Counted from the stretch's first letter, positions 42,345-51,175 are shown. The stretch is DNA of 64,000 bases from Pedobacter foliorum (GCF_013266735.1 NZ_JABSNU010000008.1:186001-250000), one strand, 5' to 3'. The notes: a model not told the origin generated them from the sequence alone. Translations and numbers: made by a program.

Positions 42345-43004
42345 TTACGTTAATTGTTCTAATTCTTTTCCCCAATTTGCTGGGTCTCTACGCCATTTGG
42401 TAAGCAAATCAACATCGTTTTGTGCAATGAAGCTGTGCTCAGCAGCATATTCTATAAGTGTGTTATAGTTAGAAAGAGTCGAGAAGCGACATTTTGCTTC
42501 TTTAAAATTCTCTTCAGCCTGATCGAAGCCATAAGTAAAAATGGCAACTAATCCAGCAACAGAAAGTCCTGCATTTCTTAAAGCATCAACAGCTTGAAGG
42601 CTGCTTTTTCCTGTTGAGATTAAATCTTCAATAACAACTACGCGTTGTCCTTCAACTATTTCACCTTCAATTAAACTTCCGGTGCCGTGTTCTTTTGCTT
42701 TTGCTCTAACATAAGCGAAAGGCAGGCCAAGTTCTTGGGCTACTAATGCACCTTGAGGTATACCAGCTGTTGCTACACCTGCAATTAAATCTACAGAACC
42801 ATATTCTTCCTGTATCAATTGCGTAAGCTTTTGTCTGATATAAGTTCTAACAGAAGGATGGGAAAGTGTGATCCTGTTGTCACAATAAATAGGAGATTTC
42901 CAACCAGAAGCCCATGTGAATGGGTTATTAGGTTGTAATTTTATTGCTTTAATTTGTAATAAAAATTCAGCTACTTTTAATTCAATATCACTTTTATTAT
43001 ACAT
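42345..43004 (-). CDS. pyrE: Orotate phosphoribosyltransferase
   Basis: A 219-residue enzyme converting orotate and PRPP to orotidine monophosphate in de novo pyrimidine synthesis. The PRPP-binding motif VVVIEDLISTGKSS is at about 120-133, preceded by the flexible-loop lysines (AYVRAKAKEHGTG), and the N-terminal FTWASGWKSPIYCDNR is the PyrE hallmark. Standard length. First gene of a two-gene unit with the SRPBCC gene; the repeat-rich gap lies upstream. Confidence 0.95.
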   Translation of the reverse strand: MYNKSDIELKVAEFLLQIKAIKLQPNNPFTWASGWKSPIYCDNRITLSHPSVRTYIRQKLTQLIQEEYGSVDLIAGVATAGIPQGALVAQELGLPFAYVRAKAKEHGTGSLIEGEIVEGQRVVVIEDLISTGKSSLQAVDALRNAGLSVAGLVAIFTYGFDQAEENFKEAKCRFSTLSNYNTLIEYAAEHSFIAQNDVDLLTKWRRDPANWGKELEQLT

Positions 43005-43211
43005 GTCTCAAAATTACGGAATTTCTCGCGTTTTGCTGGTAAGCGTAATAAATATTTTATCTATCGCTTATTAGAAAAATGCTGAAAACTCTTGTTTAAT
43101 TTATTTTAGAACGAGCAAATATCCGTAATAAAAATCAATGCTGAAAGTCTTTTTTGTGATCGACTGTGAATCAGTGATATGCGTTGGTTTGTTTAAGATA
43201 TTGACTTGTTT

Positions 43212-43245
43212 TTTGCATACCTATCTGCAGATCTGAGTATTTTTG
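43212..43245 (+). promoter_or_regulatory. Consensus promoter inside the gap
   Basis: TTTG (43212-43215), spacer of 22, TATTTTTG (43238-43245). Transcription would run about 620 bases through repeats before the Nudix ATG. Confidence 0.45.
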
Positions 43246-43296
43246 CGCGTCTGAGTATATACGGCCGTTGAGTATGCACGGCCGTTGAGTGTTGTA

Positions 43297-43394
43297 TACA
43301 TCGTCATCCTGAATTTATTTCAGGACCCCTCACTAGCTAAGCTCTTTTTCTCTTGAGGGGTCCTGAAATAAATTCAGGATGACGATGTGTACAA
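43297..43394. repeat. REP-like repeat, copy 3
   Basis: Arms GTCATCCTGAATTT + ATTTCAGGACCCCTCA and the facing GAGGGGTCCTGAAAT + AATTCAGGATGAC enclose a spacer with CTCTTTTTCTCTTGA, similar to the spacers of copies 1 and 4. The outer flanks TACATC/GATGTGTA are also complementary. Confidence 0.8.
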
Positions 43395-43666
43395 AACACG
43401 ATGTGTACAAAAGACGATGAGAGCAATTAAAGATGCCGATGAGGCCATTAAATAAATGTTTTTTGATGCCCTGATTTTTTCTAATTGAGTTCCTGTACGG
43501 CTTGGGAACCGGCTCGGTATCGCCTGTATACCCGGTCGGGAATACTGAGGGGAAAATCAGGCTTTTCTCAGGCTCTTCTCAGGCCTACCTGAGGTAAATC
43601 GCCTGAGATGTCCCTGAAAAATACCTGATCTATCCCTGGGTAATCTGCCTCTGAAAACCACCTGGA

Positions 43667-43710
43667 ATTAGCTGGATTCGTAACTGGCATTAGCTGGTTT
43701 CATAACTGGC
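43667..43710. repeat. Two 22-bp tandem units
   Basis: ATTAGCTGG-ATTCG-TAACTGGC (43667-43688) and ATTAGCTGG-TTTCA-TAACTGGC (43689-43710) are adjacent and differ at two positions. Confidence 0.75.
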
Positions 43711-43875
43711 ATTGCCTTACTTCATAAATTGTATTATTAAATTTTAAGTAATTATTTCTGCTATAATTCTGTACTTTTAAACCTCGATTTTATTAGGGGA
43801 ACAGCCTAACTAAAAAGGGCGCTTTAGTGTAACTGCTGCGGGGAATTAAATAATAACGAAAACGACCATATTCTG

Positions 43876-44532
43876 ATGAAGACTTACAGGATTTATATTA
43901 ACGATAACACATTGTTTATTGCCGACTTAATGCCTAAGCAGGTAAAGAAAATTCAACAGCTTGATAAGCAGGATTTTGATTTTCCATTGTTCTATAAGAA
44001 TTTAGAAAAGGTATCCGGTAAAGACTATATTCTGATTGATTCAGATCCGAAACAATTGTTTCAGAAGATTAAAAAAAGCTGTGAACTTATTAAAGCTGCA
44101 GGTGGTTTGGTTAAAAATGCCAAAGGCAATTATCTCTTTATTTTTAGAAATAAAAAATGGGATTTACCTAAAGGGAAGGTAGAAAAAGAAGAGAAAATGA
44201 AAGAAGCTGCGCTTCGAGAGGTTGAAGAGGAGTGTGGTGTAAAGATTTTTACCAACGATGAAAAGTTATGTAAAACCTATCACGTTTATACGCTAGGTAG
44301 TAAATTGGTACTTAAGAAAACCAATTGGTACAGCATGACTGTAAAAGGCGAGCCTAAACTTATCCCTCAAAAAGAAGAAGGAATAACAAAGGCGAGTTGG
44401 TTAAGTAAATTGGAGCTTAATCAGGTATTGAAAAATACCTACCCCTCAATAGTTCAGGTTTTAGAGGTAGGCGGACTTTTAGAAAATAATATTGTAGTAA
44501 AACCAGTATTACACGCTATAAAAAAGGTATAG
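43876..44532 (+). CDS. Nudix hydrolase
   Basis: A 218-residue protein with a Nudix domain at about 75-185. The Nudix box is GKVEKEEKMKEAALREVEEE followed by CGV (Gx5Ex7REVxEExG). It hydrolyses a nucleoside diphosphate linked to another moiety; which one is not readable. An N-terminal extension of about 70 residues (RIYINDNTLFIADLMP) is unlike the simplest members. Its end overlaps coaD by 17 bp on the opposite strand. Confidence 0.85.
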   Translation: MKTYRIYINDNTLFIADLMPKQVKKIQQLDKQDFDFPLFYKNLEKVSGKDYILIDSDPKQLFQKIKKSCELIKAAGGLVKNAKGNYLFIFRNKKWDLPKGKVEKEEKMKEAALREVEEECGVKIFTNDEKLCKTYHVYTLGSKLVLKKTNWYSMTVKGEPKLIPQKEEGITKASWLSKLELNQVLKNTYPSIVQVLEVGGLLENNIVVKPVLHAIKKV

Positions 44533-44977
44533 CCTGTTGCGGTAAAAACTTACTTACATCACCATTGTTACGCAGTATATCGCGTACAATGGTTGAGCTT
44601 ATGGCCGAATATTCGGGCTTACTCAAAATAATGATGGTTTCTACTTCGGGCATCATGGTTTGGTTAATCTGTGCAATTGCCTTTTCGTATTCAAAATCGG
44701 AAACCGAACGGACACCTCTAACCATGTACTGAGCATTAATCAGCTTGCAGAAATTTACAGTTAGTCCTTCATATAACTCTACTTCTACTTTTGGTTCATC
44801 TGCAAAAACAGTTCTAACAATTTCTTCACGTTTATCAGCAGAAAGAAAACCTTGTTTAGCGCTATTTAAGCCAATACCTACCACTATCTTATCAAACAAT
44901 GGTAAGGCTCGCTTTAAAATATCAACATGAGCTATAGTAATTGGATCAAATGAACCTGGAAATAGTGCAATTTTCAT
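44516..44977 (-). CDS. coaD: Pantetheine-phosphate adenylyltransferase
   Basis: A 153-residue enzyme adding AMP to 4'-phosphopantetheine in coenzyme A synthesis. The nucleotidyltransferase start FPGSFDPITIAHVDIL is complete, with T-x-x-H replaced by TIAH, followed by YMVRGVRSVSDFEYE and the C-terminal SSTIVRDILRNNGDVSKFLP. Typical length. It sits 2 bp after rsmD in the conserved DUF3822-rsmD-coaD order. Confidence 0.95.
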   Translation of the reverse strand: MKIALFPGSFDPITIAHVDILKRALPLFDKIVVGIGLNSAKQGFLSADKREEIVRTVFADEPKVEVELYEGLTVNFCKLINAQYMVRGVRSVSDFEYEKAIAQINQTMMPEVETIIILSKPEYSAISSTIVRDILRNNGDVSKFLPQQAIPFL

Positions 44978-44979
44978 AC

Positions 44980-45525
44980 TTAAATATTGGAGGTCTTTTC
45001 AAAAAAACTAAATGAAGAGTTGCCATATCTTCTTGTTTCGGTATAACCCGGCTGATCTTTTAGTTTTAATAATGATGGATGTTCTACTATAAGCATACCA
45101 TTATCGGCTAACAGGTTGTTTTTCATTACCAATTCCGGAATTAGAGGAATGGTAGGTAAGTCGTAAGGCGGATCAGCAAAAATGATCTGGTATGATTTGG
45201 TATGGCTCTGTAAAAACTTAAATACATCGGCTTTTTGCACATCAATTTCATTCAAGTCATATTTTGCGATTACTGATTTTACCCAGTATATACAGCCAGA
45301 GTGCTTATCAACAGCAGTTACCTGTTTAATACCTCTGGATGCAAATTCGAAGCTGATGTTTCCGGTGCCACAAAAAAGATCTAAAACTGTGCAGCTATCA
45401 AAATCATAAGTATTGTAAAGAATATTAAATAGGGCTTCTTTGGCCATATCTGTTGTTGGCCTTACCGGCAAGCTTTCGGGTGCATTAAAGCGTATACCCT
45501 TTAATTTTCCACCAATTATCCGCAT
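44980..45525 (-). CDS. rsmD: 16S rRNA (guanine-966-N2) methyltransferase RsmD
   Basis: A 181-residue SAM-dependent methyltransferase. Motif I is VLDLFCGTGNISFEFASRG; the catalytic (D/N)PPY motif is FADPPYDLP; the N-terminal RIIGGKLKGIRFNAP contacts RNA. It methylates the small ribosomal subunit RNA. It overlaps the start of DUF3822 by 10 bp and precedes coaD by 2 bp. Confidence 0.93.
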   Translation of the reverse strand: MRIIGGKLKGIRFNAPESLPVRPTTDMAKEALFNILYNTYDFDSCTVLDLFCGTGNISFEFASRGIKQVTAVDKHSGCIYWVKSVIAKYDLNEIDVQKADVFKFLQSHTKSYQIIFADPPYDLPTIPLIPELVMKNNLLADNGMLIVEHPSLLKLKDQPGYTETRRYGNSSFSFFEKTSNI

Positions 45526-46346
45526 TTATCAAGGGCTAATAGACTGCTGTAATAATGAGCAGGCATGTCATCTAAAATTTTGTTGTCAACATCATTACCA
45601 GCTGTTGGAATGAAGTTAATTGTTTTGAAGTATTTCTCAACGCATTTGTATTGGCTATCTCCTTCGTTGATAATACCACTAAGGTGGATGTCAGTTTTTG
45701 AAGTATCAATACTAAGCTGGTTGATAATGAAGAGCAGGTAATAGTTAAATTCTTCTGAGTTTTCGATTTGAAAATAGTTTTGGAATATCAACTTACCACC
45801 ATCTGTATATATTGCATTGAATGACCCAACCGTAAAGTCGAGTACAAGGCTGAGGTTTTCTTTGTCTTTAGAAAGCGCTAAAACCGGAGCTGCATGATCA
45901 AATAACTTGCAATTTGAAAGAGATACATTTAAAGTTTCATCAATAAACTTATTTAGCGTAAAGATGGATGTAAAACCAAAATTGGCGAAAGGTTGGGTAT
46001 AAAGGTTATTGGACTGCTCTTCTGTAAAGAATTTAGCGTAGTCGTTTAAACTCTGCTCGTTGAACAGGTCATTTGGGATAGCTATTGAATTTTCTGTATG
46101 TACAGAAGCTTTAATTTCTTTAAATGGTAAACTCAAATAGCAGTCAGTTCTTAATTTTTCGGAAAGTTCTTTGCCTACATTCTGGCATTCCTGCTCATCG
46201 TAAACTGCTTTAAGCTGATTGCTGCTTTTATCTATAATAGCATACGAAAAACTATCGGCAGTAATTTTTATTAACAGGTTGCAGTCTGCCGCTGTATTAG
46301 GGTCAAACTCCGGATCAACTAATAATATGCTATTTTTGCTGTTCAT
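45516..46346 (-). CDS. DUF3822-family protein
   Basis: A 276-residue protein with an actin-like/ASKHA-style two-halves pattern (LLIKITADSFSYAIID; DHAAPVLALSKDKENLSLVLD; GGKLIFQNYFQIENSEEF). It has no Walker or catalytic motif. The family is found next to rsmD and coaD across Bacteroidota, and the order here is the same, so a link with those genes is likely but its function is unknown. First gene of the three; divergent from the helicase gene. Confidence 0.8.
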   Translation of the reverse strand: MNSKNSILLVDPEFDPNTAADCNLLIKITADSFSYAIIDKSSNQLKAVYDEQECQNVGKELSEKLRTDCYLSLPFKEIKASVHTENSIAIPNDLFNEQSLNDYAKFFTEEQSNNLYTQPFANFGFTSIFTLNKFIDETLNVSLSNCKLFDHAAPVLALSKDKENLSLVLDFTVGSFNAIYTDGGKLIFQNYFQIENSEEFNYYLLFIINQLSIDTSKTDIHLSGIINEGDSQYKCVEKYFKTINFIPTAGNDVDNKILDDMPAHYYSSLLALDKCG

Positions 46347-46398
46347 ATGAACAAAATTAATCCTTTTTTCTATAACATCACCATTGCATATTTGTTAA

Positions 46399-47829
46399 AT
46401 GGATAAAGCGACACTAATAGCCCAGTCTTATCAATTTACTCCTACAGCAGAACAACTCACTTTTTGTAGTGAAATGGCCTCATTTTTATCGCAACAATTG
46501 GATGGGCAGTGTTTCATTTTGAGGGGATATGCAGGTACAGGAAAAACTACTTCTGTAGCCGCATTGGTAAAAGCTTTACCCAAGTTTTCTTTGCGTTCTG
46601 TTTTATTGGCACCAACCGGTAGAGCGGCAAAGGTAATGAGTAACTATACTGGCAGAAAGGCATTAACCATTCATAAAAAGATCTATAGGAAAAGAACAGC
46701 TGTATCAACAGATATGTCCTTCCAGATTGCTCCAAACCTTGCAGAGCATACCTTATTTATAATTGATGAGGCTTCTATGATTGCTGATGAGTGGAATACG
46801 CAAACCGGGTCATCATTTTTAAAGGATCTGATGGAGTTTGTGTATAATGGAAAAAACTGTGCTGTAGTTTTTGTAGGCGATACCGCTCAGTTACCTCCGG
46901 TAGGCAGTATTGATAGTCCGGCGCTAAATAAAGAATACATCTTCTCCAATTTCGGAATGCGGGTAAAGGCTGTGGAGCTAAGAGAAGTTGTACGCCAGGA
47001 AAAGGAATCGGGAATATTGGCCAATGCCACCATGCTTCGGAAATTGATTAATGATGATGCCGAAGAAGTTGAGTTACCTAAGTTTATCACTAAAAACTAC
47101 AAGGATATCTTTAGAATGACCGGCGTAAAACTGGTTGAGGGATTAGAATACGCCTATAATAAGTTCGGAATAGAGAATTCTTTGGTGGTTTGTAGGTCTA
47201 ATAAATCTGCAAATGTTTATAACCAGCAGATCAGAGCTAGATTGTTATACCGAGAAGAAGAATTGACAGGGGGGGATCAGATTATGGTTGTTAGAAATAA
47301 CTATTTCTGGTTGCCCGATAATGAATCGGCGGCTTTTATTGCCAATGGAGATATGGCGCGCATCCGTAGGGTAAGGGGTATCGAAGAACGCTACGGCTTT
47401 CGCTTTTGCGAAGTACAGCTGGAGTTTCTTGATTTTCCGGAGGCTGGTGAAATTACCTGTAAGGTGATGTTGGATACGCTTACTGCCGAAAGTCCCAATC
47501 TTTCTTATGAGCAAAGTAATAAGCTTTTTGAGAGGCTCAATTTAGATTATGCCCATATCACCAACAAAAGAGAACGTTTAAATAAAATTAAGGACGATCC
47601 ATATTACAATGCATTGCAAATTAAGTTTGCCTATGCGGTAACTTGTCATAAGGCTCAGGGTGGTCAATGGGATGCTGTTTTTGTAGATCAGGGCTATTTA
47701 ACAGAAGAAATGATTGACATGGATTTCTTAAGATGGCTTTATACTGGCGTAACAAGAGCGAAAAGAGAATTATTTTTAGTAAATTTTGCACAAAACCTTT
47801 TCTCCTCTCCGGCTGAAGAGCAATTTTAG
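46399..47829 (+). CDS. RecD-like ATP-dependent DNA helicase
   Basis: A 476-residue SF1 helicase. Walker A is RGYAGTGKTT (about 42-51), Walker B IIDEASM (about 120), motif III VVFVGDTAQLPPVGS, and the UvrD-like C-terminal motifs FAYAVTCHKAQGGQW and WLYTGVTRAKRELFLV. It unwinds DNA with ATP; partner proteins of RecBCD are absent, so it belongs to the stand-alone RecD2-like group. Monocistronic or with the next gene (22 bp). Confidence 0.88.
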   Translation: MDKATLIAQSYQFTPTAEQLTFCSEMASFLSQQLDGQCFILRGYAGTGKTTSVAALVKALPKFSLRSVLLAPTGRAAKVMSNYTGRKALTIHKKIYRKRTAVSTDMSFQIAPNLAEHTLFIIDEASMIADEWNTQTGSSFLKDLMEFVYNGKNCAVVFVGDTAQLPPVGSIDSPALNKEYIFSNFGMRVKAVELREVVRQEKESGILANATMLRKLINDDAEEVELPKFITKNYKDIFRMTGVKLVEGLEYAYNKFGIENSLVVCRSNKSANVYNQQIRARLLYREEELTGGDQIMVVRNNYFWLPDNESAAFIANGDMARIRRVRGIEERYGFRFCEVQLEFLDFPEAGEITCKVMLDTLTAESPNLSYEQSNKLFERLNLDYAHITNKRERLNKIKDDPYYNALQIKFAYAVTCHKAQGGQWDAVFVDQGYLTEEMIDMDFLRWLYTGVTRAKRELFLVNFAQNLFSSPAEEQF

Positions 47830-47851
47830 ACGCTAATTTGAACTGACTGTT

Positions 47852-48541
47852 ATGAGATTCGCTTATTCTATTAAACAAAAAATGAAAATTGCAGTGCTGT
47901 TATTTTGTATAATGGCTTGTACAATATTGATCAGGTTTTTAGAAGATAAAAGTGTGAAAAGCATGAACGAATCATTCGTTTCTATGTATAACGACCGCTT
48001 AATTCCTGCAACAGATTTATTTTATGTAGCAGAGAATGCTTATGCAAAGAAGTCGATGATTGAAGAGTTTTTAAATACAGCGGCTGAGCAATCTTTTAGT
48101 TCAGCAGCTTTTAAGGAACAACTTGCTGATTACAACAGAGCAATAGATTCTTTAATTAAAAAGTACGAGAAAACTTTCCTGGTTAAGCAGGAAAAGGAAA
48201 AGTTAATAGTTTTAAAAGATGGACTTGAGAGTACCGGACAGATTGAAGATAAGATTTTAAAGTTTGCTGCTAATAAGGATATTGCTAATGCCAGGAAGCT
48301 TTATGACCAGGAAGGTAGGGCATCTTCAAAGGGTACAATTCAAAAATTATCTGAGCTAATGAGAATCCAAACTCAGGTCGGTGAAGAGCTGATTAAAGAT
48401 TCTGCATTTATGGTTTCAGGAAGTAAATTGTATTCTACATTGCAGGTTGCTTTGGCCATTGTTATCGGTATTTTAATAGTCGGAATTGTTTTTACATCTA
48501 ATGTTGTAAAGATCAATAATGATAAATTTAACCTTAATTAG
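47852..48541 (+). CDS. Membrane protein with a four-helix-bundle (4HB_MCP-like) sensor domain
   Basis: A 229-residue protein with an N-terminal membrane helix (KIAVLLFCIMACTILIRFL), an extracytoplasmic helical bundle of about 150 residues like the ligand domain of chemoreceptors (MNESFVSMYNDRLIPATDLF), and a C-terminal membrane helix (TLQVALAIVIGILIVGIVF). After that only about 15 residues remain, so there is no HAMP, kinase or methyl-accepting output domain. Function unknown; it may sense and act through a partner. Confidence 0.65.
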   Translation: MRFAYSIKQKMKIAVLLFCIMACTILIRFLEDKSVKSMNESFVSMYNDRLIPATDLFYVAENAYAKKSMIEEFLNTAAEQSFSSAAFKEQLADYNRAIDSLIKKYEKTFLVKQEKEKLIVLKDGLESTGQIEDKILKFAANKDIANARKLYDQEGRASSKGTIQKLSELMRIQTQVGEELIKDSAFMVSGSKLYSTLQVALAIVIGILIVGIVFTSNVVKINNDKFNLN

Positions 48542-48574
48542 CCATTTATTACCCGCTTTTCCATTACAGATTAT

Positions 48575-48582
48575 TATGTTTG
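48575..48582 (+). promoter_or_regulatory. -7 element upstream of the GtrA gene
   Basis: TATGTTTG matches TAnnTTTG and lies 21 bases before ATG 48603, supporting that start over the longer frame from 48519. Confidence 0.45.
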
Positions 48583-48602
48583 TCACTGCAAAAAGTAACT
48601 AT

Positions 48603-49013
48603 ATGACATCAATAGCCGCCATTGAATTTAATAGCGCTTTCTTTTTCAAGTTTTTAAAATTCGGGTTGGTAGGTTTTTCGGGTCTTATTGTTGATTTCAG
48701 CATTACTTATCTATGTAAGGAAAAGCTGAAAATCCATAAGTATATTTCCAATTCATTAGGCTTTATAGTTGCTACCGGTACAAATTACACCCTTAACCGA
48801 TACTGGACTTTTGATAATCATAACCCCGCAACTATTATTCAGTTTGGGAAGTTCTTTGTGATTTCGCTTGTTGGGTTAGCCATAAGTAATGTAATTATCT
48901 ATCTGCTAAACGACAGGTTGAAATGGAACTTTTATGTTGCCAAGGCTTGTGCAATAGTACTGGTGTCGCTTTGGAACTTTTTTGCCAATTATCTTTACAC
49001 ATTTACCGGATAA
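48603..49013 (+). CDS. GtrA-family membrane protein
   Basis: A 136-residue protein from ATG 48603 with four membrane helices and the GtrA pattern (FLKFGLVGFSGLIVDFSITYL; NSLGFIVATGTNYTLNRYWTF). GtrA proteins are thought to move undecaprenyl-linked sugars across the inner membrane for cell-surface glycan modification. The frame begins at 48519 but the internal start is favoured. It is 12 bp upstream of a GT39 transferase, so they likely work together on lipid-linked sugar transfer. Confidence 0.8.
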   Translation: MTSIAAIEFNSAFFFKFLKFGLVGFSGLIVDFSITYLCKEKLKIHKYISNSLGFIVATGTNYTLNRYWTFDNHNPATIIQFGKFFVISLVGLAISNVIIYLLNDRLKWNFYVAKACAIVLVSLWNFFANYLYTFTG

Positions 49014-49025
49014 ACCCCTTTACCA

Positions 49026-50732
49026 ATGCTACAAACAAAGAAAAGTTCTGAACAGATATTATTTATATTTCTGGGTGTATGGACTGTGCTTAATATTATT
49101 CAGGCAGGTTTTGTAGAGCTTCATGCTGATGAAGCTTATTACTGGGTTTATTCCAGGTTTTTAGACTGGGGATATTTTGATCATCCACCAATGGTTGCCT
49201 TGTTTATTAAAATAGGGGATGCTCTTTTATCTTCAACTTTAGGTTTAAGACTCTTTACAGTGATAACCAGTACGCTTTCGGTTTATCTGCTGTGGCAAAT
49301 TGTAAGTCGTTATGCACAAAATATAAAGCTTTTTATTCTGCTGTTTTCAGCGATAGTATTGTTCCATGTTTATGGTTTTATAACAACTCCGGATTCCCCG
49401 TTGTTCTTCTTTACAGTACTGTTTTTTTATGTGTATCAGCGTTATGAGGCTGAGAATAAGATAAAATGGGCTTTAATATTGGCATTGGTTATAGCGTGTT
49501 TGCTGTATAGTAAGTATCATGGTATACTAGTTCTGTTATTTACAATATTATCTAATCTGAAATTGCTGAAAAGACCATCTTTTTGGCTTATAGTGGTTAT
49601 CTCTATAATTGCTTACATACCTCATATTTTATGGCAGGTTCATAATAATTATCCGTCATTCTATTACCATGTTATAGATCGTTCTGCTGCTTTTTATAAG
49701 TTTAATTTTACCTCGGAGTACTTGCTGGCTCAGTTGGCACTGGCCGGGCCGCTTGTAGGTTGGTTTATGTATAAATCGGCGGCGGTATTGAAATCTGAAG
49801 ATACCTTCGTTAAGGCCGTTAAGTTTAATTTCTTTGGCATATTTATATTCTTCCTAATCAGCACACTTAAAGGTAGAGTAGAGGCGCATTGGACGTTGCC
49901 GGCAATGTTGTGTCTCTTTATTTTGGCCTATATTGCAATGGCCAAAAAGCCACTACCGAAATGGTTTGAGCGACTTGCTATGGTTAATATTGGTTTAATT
50001 ATTTTGGTGAGGTTAGTGCTTATCATACCAATAGATGCGTTAAAGAAAGTTAAAGCGGTTGATTACTATTTTGGCACTGAGCAATGGGCTAAGCAAATTC
50101 ACGAAAAGGCAGGCGATTATCCTGTAATCTTTAACAATTCGTTTCAAACACCTTCCAGATATAATTATTATACCCGTAGTACGAAAGGCTTTAGTTACGA
50201 TTCGAGGTATTATAGGAAGAACCAGTACGATATATGGCCTCTTGAAGATAGTCTTATAAATAGAAAAGCTTACTTTGTTTTGTCGGATAGCCATGGCGAT
50301 AACGTTAAGCAAGATACCATTAACACGCGTAAAGGGGTGTTTTATGGATTATGGATAGATAAGGTTAGGATGTATCAGAAAGTTTCTGTTAACCCTGTTG
50401 TCGTTCCTGAAGAATGGAAAAGCGGTGAGGTTAAAACTTTGAAATTGAAGATTACTAATCCGTATAATGAGCCTATAGCGTTGGGTAATGCAGGTGAAAC
50501 CTGGAAATGCTATCTAGAATATGCATTTAAAAAGGGAGATAATATAGATGAGTTTAAGCCTGTTTTAGCAGATATTGAAAATGTTAAGATTGGAGCCGGA
50601 GCATCTGTAGAAATTGAAGCGGGTATAAAAGTACCTGTTGAGGCCGGTAAGTATAAAATGATTTTGTCTTTGAGGACTGAGCCTTTTTCAGGAGGCAGAA
50701 ACAGCAACATGATTAGTGTTGATGTGAAGTAG
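49026..50732 (+). CDS. GT39-like (ArnT/PMT) membrane glycosyltransferase
   Basis: A 568-residue protein with about eleven membrane helices and the GT-C signature: an acidic loop after the first helix (ELHADEAYYWVYSRFLDWGY) followed by FDHPPMVALFIKIGD, as in PMT/ArnT families. A periplasmic C-terminal beta domain (about 450-568) carries no transferase motif. It transfers a sugar from a polyprenyl phosphate to a surface target. Co-transcribed with GtrA; ends before REP copy 4. Confidence 0.82.
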   Translation: MLQTKKSSEQILFIFLGVWTVLNIIQAGFVELHADEAYYWVYSRFLDWGYFDHPPMVALFIKIGDALLSSTLGLRLFTVITSTLSVYLLWQIVSRYAQNIKLFILLFSAIVLFHVYGFITTPDSPLFFFTVLFFYVYQRYEAENKIKWALILALVIACLLYSKYHGILVLLFTILSNLKLLKRPSFWLIVVISIIAYIPHILWQVHNNYPSFYYHVIDRSAAFYKFNFTSEYLLAQLALAGPLVGWFMYKSAAVLKSEDTFVKAVKFNFFGIFIFFLISTLKGRVEAHWTLPAMLCLFILAYIAMAKKPLPKWFERLAMVNIGLIILVRLVLIIPIDALKKVKAVDYYFGTEQWAKQIHEKAGDYPVIFNNSFQTPSRYNYYTRSTKGFSYDSRYYRKNQYDIWPLEDSLINRKAYFVLSDSHGDNVKQDTINTRKGVFYGLWIDKVRMYQKVSVNPVVVPEEWKSGEVKTLKLKITNPYNEPIALGNAGETWKCYLEYAFKKGDNIDEFKPVLADIENVKIGAGASVEIEAGIKVPVEAGKYKMILSLRTEPFSGGRNSNMISVDVK

Positions 50733-50756
50733 AAATTACGTTTTGTGATGTATTCA

Positions 50757-50862
50757 CTCGTCATCCTGAATTCACTCGTCATCCTGAATTTATTTCAGGA
50801 CCTCACACTAACAAGGCTTTCTTTCTCTTGCGAGGTCCTGAAATAAATTCAGGATGACGAGT
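50757..50862. repeat. REP-like repeat, copy 4, with duplicated edge
   Basis: Arms GTCATCCTGAATTT + ATTTCAGGACCTC and the facing GAGGTCCTGAAAT + AATTCAGGATGACGAG surround a spacer with AAGGCTTTCTTTCTCTTGC. The first 18 bp (ACTCGTCATCCTGAATTC) are tandemly duplicated at the left end. Lies between convergent genes, where copy 1 also sits. Confidence 0.8.
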
Positions 50863-50878
50863 TGTTGAGCGCTACAAT

Positions 50879-51175
50879 CTAGTGAGCGTCGTATATAATC
50901 ACTTTTTCAAATAGACCACGGAACTCATCTAAAAACGCAGTGTGTAAATGATGCACCTGATAAACATCATGTCCTGCAAGATCTTCAAAAAAGATAGTTA
51001 GCGAAAATGTGTATGTAGTATCAACAACAGCACGTTCTATAGGTGCAGGTGTGCCGATATGTAATGTTTTAACAGATTCTACATTTTCAAGGGTTTCAAG
51101 GCTTTTTCTGAAAGCAACTTTTTGTTCTTCAGTAGTGTCGGCTTTAAGCCAGAATAAAACGTGATGAGCTAACAT
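50879..51175 (-). CDS. Dabb-family (stress-responsive A/B barrel) protein
   Basis: A 98-residue single-domain protein beginning LAHHVLFWLKADTTEEQKVA, with the ferredoxin-like Dabb fold and the closing VYQVHHLHTAFLDEFRGLF. Members form dimers in stress responses or aromatic-compound metabolism; the exact role is unclear. Upstream on the minus strand lies a terminator-like hairpin (51210-51239), which may attenuate it. Confidence 0.8.
   Translation of the reverse strand: MLAHHVLFWLKADTTEEQKVAFRKSLETLENVESVKTLHIGTPAPIERAVVDTTYTFSLTIFFEDLAGHDVYQVHHLHTAFLDEFRGLFEKVIIYDAH

Larger units (their letters stand above)
43005..43875. other. 871-bp repeat-rich intergenic region
   Basis: Between pyrE (minus) and the Nudix gene (plus). 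It holds a good plus-strand promoter (43212-43245), two copies of ACGGCCGTTGAGT (43261-43273, 43278-43290), REP copy 3 (43297-43394), a CTCAGG/CCTGAG hairpin cluster (43578-43593) and two 22-bp tandem units (43667-43710). Positions 43480-43700 are less AT-rich than the surroundings. No ORF of interest; a structured RNA is possible. Confidence 0.5.

Noticed and set aside
43297..43394. REP-like copy as a rho-independent terminator
   Set aside because: Too long, spacer too large and no T-run; it belongs to a dispersed repeat family and lies between divergent genes here.
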